64,000 bases of DNA from Corallium rubrum (GCA_964035015.1 OZ036015.1:1579501-1643500); one strand, 5' to 3'; positions 22,101 to 32,715 are shown, counted from the stretch's first letter. The notes: generated by a model from the sequence alone, not told the origin. Program-made: numbers and translations.

Positions 22101-25100
22101 AACCGGGACCAGTTGCGAAAAATGCAACTACACAGGCCTTCCGGCAGGAATTGAACCCAAATTGAATCAAGCTCTCGGCAACGCCCTCCGTGGACTAGAA
22201 TCGCAAGGTCGTGGGTTCAATTCCTGCCGGAAGGCCTGTGTAGTTGCATTTTTTGCAACTGGTCCCGGTTTGGTCTTAAAATGTATATATTCTACACTCG
22301 AATTTTCCTTCATCCAAAATCCTTAATACACGCTATGTAATCGAGTGAAATGCCCAATATTACTTATAATATACCAATTCTCTCCTGGCATTACCACCTT
22401 AATGTATACAGAACTCGCAATCAAGCTCTCGGCAACGCCCTCCGTGGCTCAGTGGTCAGAGCATTGCACTAGAATCGCAAGGTCGTGGGTTCAATTCCAG
22501 TCGGAAGGCCTGTGTAGTTGCATTTTTCGCAACTGGTCCCGGTTTGGTCTTAAAATGTATATATTCTACACTCGAACATTCTTAAAAGAGGCATGTTTGA
22601 TTATAGTTTGCTGGGCAATGATGTTTTTAACCAGACTTCGATTTCCGCCTGGTGCCTCAATTGCATCGATTTTTGCAAATATCATTTTAACTCGGAAAAA
22701 GCTGAATTTGAGCCACTAGTGCCTATTAACTTTGATAAAACATTGATGTTTTATTAATCAATGTTTTATCCGTATTTAAAGATGCTGATTAAACATTCAT
22801 TTCTTTTGAATTTTCGTCATGAATTATTAATGAATTTGATAAGTAATGTTTACAACACGAGCGGCCGTGTTGTATTGAATATACAATCACGAGCCGAAGG
22901 CGAGTGATTGTAGATAGATAGATAGATAGATAGATGGTTTATTTGAAAAAAATACATAGCAGCCAAGGGCTGAATTGCGTATTTCATTAAAATTACATTT
23001 GTTATAATAGATATTCTTATATTAAAATTACAAATTTATATGTAAAATAAATTTACACGAGCTTACATAAAATAGCTATAACAAAATGTCAAGCCTAAAC
23101 TAAAACTAATTCTTAAAACTGGACATTGACTATTTCATGTTAGCATTAAGGCATGAAGACATTATGTAAGTGTTCTTAAAACGGTTAGTCTTCCATCTGG
23201 GAACATTAAATGATCGCGAATGTCTCAAGTTGTGCTTAGTCTCATAAGACGGCGGTAATAATTGATGTATATTCAATACAACAAGGACGCGAGTGTGAAA
23301 TGAATAAATAGTAAAAATCCCTTTGGGATATTGAGATGCTAATTAGTTACAAGCACTAGTGCATGGTTGTATCAGAAGAGTATACATCCACTAGTGGTTG
23401 TAACTAATTAGCATCATTGGTTTTAGTTTGTATGGGGTTTACAGGGGTATACATGTGATGTAATTTCTGAAATTGGATTGACTGCAAAACTCATGAATTA
23501 GTAATGAATTTCACAAGTAATAAAACAAACAAGAGTTTGAGTGTTTCATCAGGGGTCCCAAACACGAGAAAAGAAATGAAAACCGAGGGTGTAGCCGCCA
23601 GCTTTTTATTGTTTTCGAATGTTTGGAGTCCCCTGATGAAACACGATAAACGAGTGTTTGATCTTGCTTCTCAAACGAGTATTCGCATTGCGATTTGCGG
23701 TGTTTTCTTCATTGATTTCAATATGCAGATTAAGAAATGTCATCCAGTTCACTAGGAAGTTTCCTACAGGTTTTCATTGGGTATCAAAACTCATGCATGT
23801 GATGTGGTATACGTTTATGGATTGGCCACGATAATTCATGAATTATTAATGAATTTGAGAAATATTATATCCCAAACTCATTAATAATTCATGAGGAAAA
23901 CACAAAGGAAATCAGTACCGTGTCTGCGGTTTGGATATCGGAGGAAGAAATTACACAAATTAAGCAAACTTTTACCTTGACGTACTGTATAATAAACGAG
24001 CAGGAGTGTTTTATCAGATATAAAGACACGAGGCGAAGCCGAGTGTTTTTATATCTGATAAAACACGAACTGCGAGTTTATTATACGGCTTCAAAAACGA
24101 ACCACTTGGTAAGTTGATTGGCGGAGTTAGTTTGAAAAATAACCTTGTCTGTGCCGAGAAAATCAAAGCTAAAGTTTATGTAAATCAGGAGAAATCTTTA
24201 TCACATATAAAGATACGATACGGTCATGATTTTCTTTTGTGTTTTCCTCATGAATTATTAATGAGTTTTTGAATTTCTCTTAAAATACTGATTTGTTTGA
24301 GATGCTATATCATACACTCGGAGGAGTGTCTCATCAGGATATCCAAACACCTCGAAGTTTGTTCGGTTTTCAACAAACGTCTCGGTGTTTGGATATCCTG
24401 ATGAAACACTCCTCCTCGTTGTTGATATATTACATAAAAACATAAGAGATACTACACACATGCACAGAAGTACGGATAGTTAAAATTAAAGCGAGATGTT
24501 TTTAAAAAAATCCTACGTTTTTAATAGTTATTTTTACTCACCAAAAAGTTGTATTCCAAGAAAATAAACAGCGCTGAGATTATTGCGAGAATAATAAACT
24601 AAAATAGAGACAAACGGTATACTAAGTTGCGTCCATCTTGCTATGATTATTGCTTAGGCTAGTATACATGGCAGTATGAAAAAGTAGAGTGCTGTGTAGG
24701 CAGTGTTTTAGATAGAGCAAAGCGGAAAGATGGTGGACTGCTGAGATTAGTTTTGATAACGAAATACTGACGTTCCAAGCAGAGTCCTTCATCAGAGTAA
24801 AATCTAGAGTGCTGTGTAGGAAGTGTTTTAGATAGAGCAAAGTGAAAAGATGGTAAACTGCTGAGAATAGTTTTGATAACGAAATACTGACGTTTCAAGC
24901 AGAGCTCTTCATCAGAGTAAAAACTAGAGTGCTGTGTAGGCAGTGTTTTAGATAGAGCAAGTGAAAAGATGGTAAACTGATGAGAATAGTTTTGATACAG
25001 AGACCCTCATCAGAGTAAAAAGTAGAGTGCTGTGTAGGCAGTGTTTTAGAAAGAGCAAAGTGAAAAGATGGTAAACTGCTGAGAATAGTTTTGATAACGA

Positions 25101-27033
25101 AATACTGACGTTTCAAGCAGAGCCCTTCTTCAGAGCAAAATGTGATGGCTCGTTGCGACACTGTATAGTGGGTTGCTTTTTTCATTTTGCAATAGACGTT
25201 GAAAAATTGCATTGCAAGTTGCAGAAAAAATTGCGTCGTGTAACAAATACATGGTCTTTTGCGCAAGATCCAAGAAGCAATGAACACTTTCCTTAGGTCT
25301 GGCAACATACAACTTAAACTGAAGAACTCTGATGAAGGTCTGCGCTCGAAGCCTCTCAGCAGTTTACCTTCTTTTCACTTTGCTCTATCTAAAACACTGC
25401 CTACACAGCACTCTACTTTTTACTCTGATGAAGGACTCTGTTTGAAACGTCAGTATTTCGTTATTAAAATTATTCTCAGCAGTTTATCATCTTTTCACTT
25501 TGCTCTATCTAAAACACTGCCTACACAGCACTCTACTTTTTACTCTGATGAAGAGCTCTGCTTGAAACGTCAGTATTTCGTTATTAAAACTATTCTCAGC
25601 AGTTTACCATCTTTTCACTTTGCTCTATCTAAAACACTGCCTACACAGCACTCTACTTTTTACTCTGATGAAGGGCTGTGCTTGAAATGTCAGTATTTCA
25701 TTATAAGAACTATTCTCAGCAGTTTACCATCTTTTCACTTTGCTCTATGTAAAACAATGCCTCCACAACACTCTACTTTTACTCCGATGAAGGGCTCTGC
25801 TTGAAACGTCAGTATTTCGTTATTAAATATATTCTCAGCAGTTTACCATTTTTCACTTTGCTCTATCTAAAACACTGTTATACAGCACTCTACTTTTTAC
25901 TCTGATGAAGGGCTCTGCTTGAAACGTCAGTATTTTGTGATTAAAACTAATCTCAGCAGTTTACCATCTTTTTATTTTGCTCTATCTAAAACACTGACAA
26001 CACAGCACTCTACTTTTTACTCTGATGAAGAGCTCTGCTTGAAACGTCAGCATTTCGTTATTAAAACTATTCTCAGCAGTTTACCATCTTTTCACTTTGC
26101 TCTATCTAAAACACTGCCTACACAGCACTCTACTTTTTACTCTGATGAAGGGCTGTGCTTGAAATGTCAGTATTTCATTATAAGAACTATTCTCAGCAGT
26201 TTACCATCTTTTCACTTTGCTCTATGTAAAACAATGCCTCCACAACACTCTACTTTTACTCCGATGAAGGGCTCTGCTTGAAACGTCAGTATTTCGTTAT
26301 TAAATATATTCTCAGCAGTTTACCATTTTTCACTTTGCTCTATCTAAAACACTGTTATACAGCACTCTACTTTTTACTCTGACGAAGGGCTCTGCTTGAA
26401 ACGTCAGTATTTTGTGATTAAAACTAATCTCAGCAGTTTACCATCTTTTTATTTTGCTCTATCTAAAACACTGACAACACAGCACTCTACTTTTTACTCT
26501 GATGAAGAGCTCTGCTTGAAACGTCAGTATTTCATTATAAAAACAATTCTCAGCAGTTTACCATCTTTTCACTTTGCTCTATCTAAAACACTGCCTACAC
26601 AACACTCTAGTTTTTACTCTGATGACGGACTCTGCTTGAAACGCCAGTATTTCGTTATAAAAACTATTCTCAGCAGTTTACCATCTTTTCACTTTGCTCT
26701 ATCTAAAACACTGGCTACACAGCACTCTATCTTTAAGACATTTACGACGAGCAGTTATTTGCTATTTATTATAATACTTACAGGAATTCCCGCCCAGTAA
26801 TGAACCTGATCTTGACGGTACATTGTCTCTTGGTGATCACCTAGTTCGGAATTATCATGTTCAAATATCGTTCCACATATCAGAAAAAGCAATCCAAAGA
26901 GAAAGAAAATGGCTGCATAATACTTCAACGATGTTTTGTGCTCCAATAACAAATTCATAATGTTGTAGCGTCCAGTGGGAAATTTCAAGAAATTCAAAAG
27001 TAGCGAAGGCTGAAACTTTACTATAGTACTCAA
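19187..27033 (-). CDS. Four-transmembrane protein with proline-rich tail, family unrecognised
   Basis: Minus-strand exons: 26782-27033, 24542-24598, 21537-21839 and 19187-20095. Junctions are GT/AG and phase 0, giving 506 residues if the first Met is used (a later Met at residue 26 is possible). Hydrophobic segments lie at about residues 39-57 (AAIFFLFGLLFLICGTIF), 83-103, 104-124 and 170-195. A long Tyr/Asp-rich loop lies between TM3 and TM4 (YQTKSNHYYSSGDVDY). The ~310-residue tail has Cys pairs (CKGCQ, CQECD), a basic PRRRDPH patch and many PxxP and DPQLxP repeats, suggesting a cytosolic SH3/WW-binding scaffold. The layout recalls MS4A or TMEM255 proteins, but I saw no diagnostic motif. 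Intron 1 is largely the hammerhead-like satellite, and intron 3 is a giant pentamer array. The gene model is strong; the function is unknown. Confidence 0.85.
20125..21430. repeat. 1.3-kb pentanucleotide array (ACAAC)n/(GCAAC)n
   Basis: Nearly continuous pentamers with discrete variant blocks: ACAAC (20210-20450), CCAAC (about 20463-20515), ACAAC again, a 10-mer GCAGC-ACAAC block (20780-20975) and a CGCAA run (21140-21400). All six frames are open in places, purely as an artefact. It lies in intron 3 of the four-TM gene and ends about 100 bp from exon 3. Confidence 0.97.
21935..22575. mobile_element. tRNA-derived SINE-like palindrome, copy 2
   Basis: The unit of 7941-8296 appears here in alternating orientation three times. 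The part at 22440-22505 keeps GGCTCAGTGGTCAGAGC and GGTCGTGGGTTCAATTCC, tRNA-like A and B boxes with a 4-bp anticodon-type stem. The acceptor stem is not paired, so it is SINE rather than a tRNA gene. Confidence 0.75.
22840..23300. mobile_element. Inverted-repeat element hosting a (GATA)n-tailed insertion
   Basis: TTGTATTGAATATACAATCA at the left matches the inverse ATTGATGTATATTCAATACA near 23260. Between them, minus-strand sequence ending AAATAAACCATC-(TATC)n at 22912-22935 looks like a non-LTR retrotransposon 3' tail. Confidence 0.55.
23330..24430. repeat. Cluster of separate hairpins
   Basis: There are four fold-backs: 23330-23418 (GATGCTAATTAGTTACAA arms), 23540-23660 (GTTTCATCAGGGGTCC / GGAGTCCCCTGATGAAAC), 24005-24070 (TTTTATCAGATATAAAGACA) and 24312-24420 (CATCAGGATATCCAAACACC). 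The last three share a GAGTGTTTNATCAG design, so they are relatives. All lie in intron 2 of the four-TM gene. Confidence 0.7.
24542..24598 (-). CDS. Exon 2 of the four-TM gene (TM2)
   Basis: A 57-bp exon between TTTTAG and GTGAGT encodes FIILAIISALFIFLEYNFL, the second membrane segment. It is listed separately because it is too short for usual ORF calling. Confidence 0.85.
24667..26735. ncRNA. Head-to-head array of ~120-bp hammerhead-like units
   Basis: About 12 plus-strand units start at CTGATGA positions 25328, 25425, 25545, 25665, 25784 (CCGATGA), 25902, 26022, 26142, 26261 (CCGATGA), 26379 (CTGACGA), 26499 and 26619. Four minus-strand units have cores at 24773-24795, 24893-24915, 25007 (deleted) and 25111-25133. 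Each good unit shows CUGAUGA, a short stem II, GAAA, stem III (CG/CG around UCAGUAUUU) and NUH. UUUUACU before the core pairs with AUUAAAA after the cleavage site at 6 of 7 positions (stem I). About 180 bp of non-repeat separates the two arms. The array nearly fills intron 1 of the four-TM gene. The hammerhead assignment is by motif only. Confidence 0.75.
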
Positions 27034-27220
27034 CTCGGTAATTTCTTAGTCCAAAACAGTTTTACTTGTTTAAGAAAAACTTTGGGGTATCTTCAAGAGA
27101 AAAGTTAACTTGATTCTAGCTTTAACGCGTCTGATAAACTAAAACCAGCAGTCGTTCAGCAGGTACTGGTCAGTTTGTTTTGTCAACAATAAATCACGCC
27201 GCAAAACAAATCTATTCCGC
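27034..27220. other. Upstream region of the four-TM gene
   Basis: About 190 bp between the putative start codon and the tetranucleotide array. No clear TATA box was seen. Confidence 0.4.
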
Positions 27221-27325
27221 TTGTTCGTTCGTTCGTTCGTTCGTTCGTTCGTTCGTTCGTTCGTTCGTTCGTTCGTTCGTTCGTTCGTTCGTTCGCTCGC
27301 TCGCTCGCTCGCTCGCTCGCTCGCT

Positions 27326-27356
<31 letters not shown>

Positions 27357-27611
27357 TCGTTCGTTCGTTCGTTCGTTCGTTCGTTCGTTCGTTCGTTCGT
27401 TCGTTCGTTCGTTCGTTCGTTCGTTCGTTCGTTCGTTCGTCTGTTCGTTCGTTCGTCTGTTCGTTCGTCTGTTCGTTCATCTGCCCATTCGTTCGTTCGT
27501 TCGTTCGTTCGTTCGTTCGTTCGTTCGTTCGTTCGTTCGTTCGTTCGTTCGTTCGTCCGTCCGTCCGTCCGTCCGTCCGTCCGTCCGTCCGTCCGTCCGT
27601 CCGTCCATCCT
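27221..27611. repeat. Tetranucleotide array (GTTC)n/(GCTC)n/(GTCC)n
   Basis: About 390 bp with block changes: TTCG to CTCG (27294-27330), back to TTCG, then TCCG (27554-27605). The Arg/Ser/Phe/Val and Asn/Glu/Arg/Thr frames are artefacts. Confidence 0.96.
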
Positions 27612-28060
27612 TCCGTTATTTACGAATCTATATAAATATTTAGCCTGAACTCGACCTAGGTAATTTTATTTCAAACTTGACAAGAAACCGAGTTTACCCA
27701 GTATTAAACACACACGCTGCAGAAAAAAGAATATTTAAATCCAAATTGCAAAATACCTGCGCCGTTTTCCACGACAGATCCTGCTTATACAAATTATTTT
27801 CTCGCTTAGAAATTATTTCCTTATGTTCCTTATATTTTATATATCAAGAGAGCGTCAAAGCAGTGTCAAAGAATTCCTAAAAAATTATTGCGAATATTCT
27901 AGAAAAAAAATATGTTCATTCTTATCTGTAATTTATTTATAACGAAATCAACTTGTCTGCGCCAAAGATGGAGGAAACAAACCAAGTGCAACGTAATCTT
28001 CCAAAATCTAGCAAAGAAAAAGATAGATTGTCAAGTCAATCGAATAAATAGATTACATTT
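27612..28060. other. Gene-free intergenic segment
   Basis: A minus-strand open stretch at about 27760-27850 (KEHKEIISKRENNLYKQ) ends at a GTATTT and lacks a start. I cannot support it as an exon. Confidence 0.4.
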
Positions 28061-28092
28061 TCCCGCGTGTGTGTAACGTAGATTTGACGCCA

Positions 28093-28170
<78 letters not shown>

Positions 28171-28560
28171 ACATTTTGCCGAGTGTGTGTATTGTAATAG
28201 ATCACAGAAGACGTCACAGCGTGTAAAAACAACAGTCACGCCACTCGACTTCGTCTCGTACTTTTCTGTTCTTTACACGCTGTGACGTCATCTGTAATCT
28301 ATTACAATACACGCACTCGGCAAAATGTAATCTACAATACAATACAATACAATACAATACAATACAGCACAGCACAGCACAATACAATACAATACAATAC
28401 AGTGCAGTGCAGTGCAGTGCAGTGCAGTGCAGTGCAGTGCAGTGCAGTGCAGTGCAGTGCAGTGCAGTGCAGTGCAGTGCAGTGCAGTGCAGTGCAGTGC
28501 AGTGCAGTGCAGTACAGTGCAGTGTATACTGTAATAAACAAATCTGCTGACGTGATCTGA
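28060..28560. repeat. Hairpin element with (GT)n and (AATAC/AGTGC)n arrays
   Basis: (GT)n at 28096-28165. ACAGCGTGTAAAAACAACAG and its complement near 28215-28290 form a hairpin around GTCACGCCACTCGACTTCG. Pentamers at 28333-28520 change from AATAC to AGTGC. Confidence 0.85.
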
Positions 28561-28944
28561 AGTAGATTTTACGCCATCTGCGTGTCGGGTAAAAACAACA
28601 GTCACGCCAATCTCGTACCCAGGGCCATTTGTAGGGACCTGGGCCAAGATGGCGAATAAAAACAATATGGCGGGAACAAATCGCCCTGGTGGAGGCTAGC
28701 TAAAATACGCAGTATATTGCGCATTTTTTTAATCAGAACTCAGTCATTTAAGGGTGGCTCCCTATAGTTTAAATAAATGCGCGCTATTTCGTTATTTAAT
28801 GTTATTCATAAGATTTCAGCGATGGAAGTACCAGGCGGAAAACGTAGGGTGATAAATATTATTGCCCAGCAGATAACTTTTAAAAACACCATATCGAATA
28901 GGAATACATTGAGAAGATTGAAATACTTTAATAAAAAACTAACG

Positions 28945-28973
28945 TTTCGTCACTACACGAGTAACATCATCAG
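28945..28973 (-). ncRNA. Hammerhead-like core 3' of PLE endonuclease
   Basis: The minus strand reads CTGATGA, then TGTTACTCGTGTAGTGAC with a 6-bp stem II (GUUACU/AGUGAC, one U-G pair), then GAAACGTTAG. It lies about 110 bases after the PLE stop, in the same orientation. Stem III has decayed. Confidence 0.55.
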
Positions 28974-29079
28974 AGTGATATAGATTTACATAAATTCTCG
29001 GCTTAAATAACCTAGGCAATTACAAAAATAGAAATGAGGAAATAGAGAAAGGTGATAGGTGTAGCGTCGTGTCAGGAGA

Positions 29080-29577
29080 TCAAAACAACGCTAACGGAAA
29101 GGAACTGATGTTGGCATTAAGTGAAGGATTTGTTTTAGATATTAATAAACTCTCTTTAAGGAGGACCTCGAACTGCGAGTTACCGGTGGAGAGAATGGAA
29201 AAATCTTCAAAGGAAATCGGATGTCCGGTTTTTTTCGTATGTGTTAAGACACTAGATGATTGGGAAGGAAAAGGAATCTCATTACCTGTGTAGGCCGAAA
29301 TGCCCATATGCTCGCAGACCCTGGTGTGTAAATGACGGCATGTTTTACCGATATACAAAGCGGAACAGCTTTGACACGTAAATTTATAAACAACGTTGGA
29401 TCTTAGGCGCATAGGAATCCGGTCTTTAAAGCGAAAGAAACTTGAGATTCGGCAGACTGGTCGAAATACTATTCGAAGGCTAATGTGCGGATATGAAGAT
29501 GACAATAATTTTAAAAGTTGTTGGCGGATTTGTAGGCCATGATTACCAGTGAATGGTAAAACAAGTGAAATCTGCAA
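29080..29577 (-). pseudogene. PLE GIY-YIG endonuclease fragment
   Basis: The frame has a Cys-rich VVYKFTCQSCSALYIGKT segment (CxxC followed by the YIG motif), then HLHTRVCEHMGIS and KTGHPISFEDFSIL, ending LNANISSFPLALF. This is the C-terminal endonuclease domain of Penelope-like elements, which nicks DNA for target-primed reverse transcription. The reverse transcriptase part is missing, so it is a 5'-truncated copy. Confidence 0.85.
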
Positions 29578-30372
29578 GTTATAAGTTTAAAATATTTGTT
29601 ACCTTACTATAGCAGAACTATTGCAGATATAAAATATTTATTAAAAAGTTCAATTATTTGCTGTTACCATAGTAATAATGACGTTGGAATTTTGGCATAT
29701 TTTCAAAGTGGCATCTCTTCCGTTTGCTTCGGTGAATTTTCTTACAAATTGCTGAGATGATAGATATTGTTGTAGAGAATATCCATGCAAAAAATGAAGG
29801 TAGGTTGTAGGGACAGATTTTTCGCTATAAAAATTATCGATTTAAAAAAAGTTCTGTCTTATGAAATTTTTTTAAAAAAATATATACTTTAGAAGTTTTT
29901 ATAAACTACTTATTCACAAAATTTTACCAAAATTCACCGAATAAAACGTCTACAGGTCTAACATCCATGTCGTCGCCGTCATAGAATTTCGAAACGACAA
30001 GATCGCTGTTTACGAATGCGTAAGCGATACTATTTCTAGTCACCAGTCCCCTATTGAAATTACCGTAGGGAGCCACCTTAAACGGTAATTATACCTAATT
30101 ACACCTAATTATTGCATGGTTTAAAATATAATTTCCCGCAACCGTGTGCAAGACCAACCTGACAAGGTCAAAATACTTTTCTTTTTTTTTTAAATATAAA
30201 ATCAAACCATTTGATTTATGCAATAGCTCTTGACCAATCAGGGGCTGAGATAGCCTAGCCTCCACCAGGGCCATTTGTTGCCGCCATTTTGTTTTTATTC
30301 GCCATCTTGGCCCAATCTCGTCCCCAATCTTGGCCCAGTTCCCTACAAATGGCCCTGGGTACGAGGTTGCAC

Positions 30373-30900
30373 AACCTTGTCCCCAGGGCATTTTGCCTCC
30401 ACGTTGGGAGTCGGCGAAAATGGCCCTGGCATCGGCTGGTCACGTGACACCCAGAATTTTGGGGTGTTTTGGCAAGAAAATTTATGCGGTCTTTGTGTTT
30501 CGTTTTTGTATAATACGTATACATGAATAATAAATAAGAAATATTTAACGCTCTGCCGAATCACTCATGTGAACCTTTAACATAAATGCAACTGGCTAGC
30601 ATTATTCATCATGATACTCCCCACGATTATCCAGGATACATTTAAATGTCGGGAAGAAACATATATCTAATGTTGTTCTTGACTTTAACCAAAGCTATCG
30701 TTACAATTCTTTGGATGAACTTCGCAGAGTGGATTTATTGCAATTCATGTTTTGATGAATAAATTACACTGTATCTGAATTAATCAAGTTTTTAAACCGG
30801 CCAATCCGACTATAGAATCAACCAGCCGATGCCAGGGCCATTTTCGCCGACCTCCCAACGTGGAGGCAAAATGCCCTGGGGACGAGGTTGGAGGTTGCAC
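30373..30900. mobile_element. Inverted-repeat element
   Basis: About 70-bp arms share CCCAGGGCATTTTGCCTCCA and GAAAATGGCCCTGGCATCGG, with complements at 30828-30895. No coding frame is present. Confidence 0.8.
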
Positions 30901-31051
30901 TCACGCCACTCGACTTCGTCTCGTGTTACAGGCTAAGTGTGACGACACATTTCTAGGGGAGTCTGGGGGCATGCTCCCCCGGATTTTTTTTGAATTTTGG
31001 TTCTCTGAAACAGCATTTCCCGCATTTTGAGGACACTGTTGAGCAAAATAT

Positions 31052-31237
31052 AGACCTTATTCAAAAATGGCCGCCGAATTAAAATTCTTTTATATACATA
31101 TAAATTAGCCCTTATGAACTCGTTTTCATGTGTGAAATTCAAAAGAATTTCTACTTTAAAACGAGGTCATAAGGGCTAATTTATATGCATATAAAAGAAT
31201 TCTAATTCGGCGGCCATTTTTGAATAAGGTCTATAAA
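31052..31237. repeat. Compact hairpin MITE
   Basis: AGACCTTATTCAAAAATGGC and the next ~55 bases are complemented at 31165-31237 around a short loop. Confidence 0.85.
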
Positions 31238-31374
31238 GGTCTGAAATCCCATTTTCTAACAGAGTTTCTCGTCATTTTAAAGAATTTTTTTTTTCGTCCC
31301 AAAACGTGGGCCGTCCAAATTGTGGGCCTACAAATTGTAGCCTGGTAAGTCTATCGGTAAATCCGGGCCTGCCA

Positions 31375-31495
31375 GTTATAGATACACAGATGACGTCACA
31401 ACGTGGGAAGAACAAAAAAGTGGCCCACGAGACGCAGACGAGTGGGTCACTGTTGTTCTAACCACGTTGTATGGTCTTCTGTGCATCTATAACTG
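31375..31495. repeat. Hairpin related to the 28215 hairpin
   Basis: TTATAGATACACAGATGACG and the inverse TCTGTGCATCTATAACT flank GAGACGCAGACGAGTGGG. Confidence 0.7.
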
Positions 31496-31616
31496 AACAG
31501 ACAACAAAAAAATGGAATCTATTTGTTTTATACAATACAAAAACTTAAAAGGTTTTTATCAAAACTCTTGTCGGGTTTTGGGGCATGAAGAAAGAAAAAA
31601 CAAGTCAGCTGACGGC

Positions 31617-32080
31617 AGGGGCTGAAATAAGCGGGCGCCAGGTCGCCAAATGCGACCAAATTTCTAATCTGGCGACCAGATATTTTCCGCAGGTAGCCCT
31701 TGTGGCGACTAAGAAAAAATAAGAAATATACTGTTACTTTACTTTACTTACTAAAGAGTTAAGATTATATGAGAAGTTTATTAAGCAAGCACATCATTCA
31801 CCAATGTTATGAATTGAATTGAATTGAATTGAATTGACTTGAATTGAATTGAATTGAATTGAATTGAATTGAAATAGATAGAACGGAGAGACTGAGACAG
31901 TTTCTACTATGTATAATAGTATCACTAGTAACTATTAATGTTTTCTTGGTCAGAAAGTTTTGATTTTAACACAAAAATATGACAATTAATATAGAGCGAC
32001 TTGATATGAAATTTGGCGACTAGATTTTCTTTCTGGTAGCCACTTGGACGACTAAAAAAAATTCTTATTTCAACCCCTGC
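31617..32080. mobile_element. MITE with (GAATT)n inside
   Basis: GGGGCTGAAATAAGCGG and TTATTTCAACCCCTG form the ends. Sub-terminal GGCGACCAGATATTTTC and GGCGACTAGATTTTC recur. Pentamer GAATT fills 31807-31872. Confidence 0.6.
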
Positions 32081-32289
32081 TGACGTGATCTGACGTGATC
32101 CATGTGTCTGTCCTCTAATACATCATGGGCAACAACCAATGAAAACACGCATAGCAACCAGGGTATTGTACAATACAACACACGCACTCGGCAATATGTA
32201 ATCTACAATACATATATCTTATTAGATGTTTTGGTTTGTAGTATCGCTGTATATGTTTAAGAGTTGTGCCGTATTTTGACGAGCCCGCA

Positions 32290-32715
32290 TTTATTATACA
32301 AGAATCGAAATATGGTATAGTAGGTTAATACTGCCGAAACAGAGAACGTAAGTGGTCTAACGTTTCGAGCGAAGGCCCTTCGTCAGAGAGAAACGTAAAG
32401 AGTGAAACAAACAACGAGCTTATATACGCGAGATAATCACGTGATAAAAATTAGCCAATCAGATAAAGGTAAACCTGGATAAAGGTAAACCTGGATAAAT
32501 CAGATAAAGATAAACCTAATTTTTATCACGTGATTATCTCGCGTATATAAGCTCGTTGTTTGTTTCACTCTTTAGTCGTTTCTCTCTGACGAAGGGCCTT
32601 TCCTCGAAACGTTAGACCACTTACGTTCTCTGTTTCGGCAGTATTAACCTACTATACCATACATATTTCGATTGTTGTTTCAACACTGCCTACGCAGCAC
32701 ACTACTTTTATTTAT
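32290..32715. mobile_element. Inverted pair of PLE terminal repeats
   Basis: Two copies of the AACGTTAGACCACTTACG repeat face each other, with hammerhead-like cores at 32363-32386 (minus) and 32586-32609 (plus). The plus copy ends GTAGTGTGCTGC in complement. Between them lies an inverted AACCTGGATAAA region. Confidence 0.7.

Larger units (their letters stand above)
28605..30375. mobile_element. Nested palindromic elements around a PLE
   Basis: The outer ends share CCCAGGGCCATTTGTAGGGA and its complement (28619 and 30340-30362). A middle pair TTTAAGGGTGGCTCCCTA (28748) and TAGGGAGCCACCTTAAA (30066-30082) encloses the PLE fragment 28930-29590. This is stepwise nesting of three elements. Confidence 0.65.

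Noticed and set aside
22440-22505. tRNA gene
   Set aside because: A and B boxes and part of the anticodon arm are present, but the acceptor stem does not pair and the unit recurs as a SINE in inverted copies.
25319-26735. CRISPR array
   Set aside because: The units are ~120 bp of continuous repeat without spacers, in a eukaryotic intron.
25259-26800. Repeated protein (KRQYFVIKT, SLPSFHFALSKTLPTQ)
   Set aside because: The 120-bp period is a multiple of three, so frames stay open for several units, but units of 118-119 bp break them and the RNA-level motifs explain the conservation better.
27870-27940. Possible last exon of the epimerase-like gene after TTACAG
   Set aside because: It would add only IRMNIFF-like residues and stop; phase fits, but the sequence does not resemble the expected family C-terminus.
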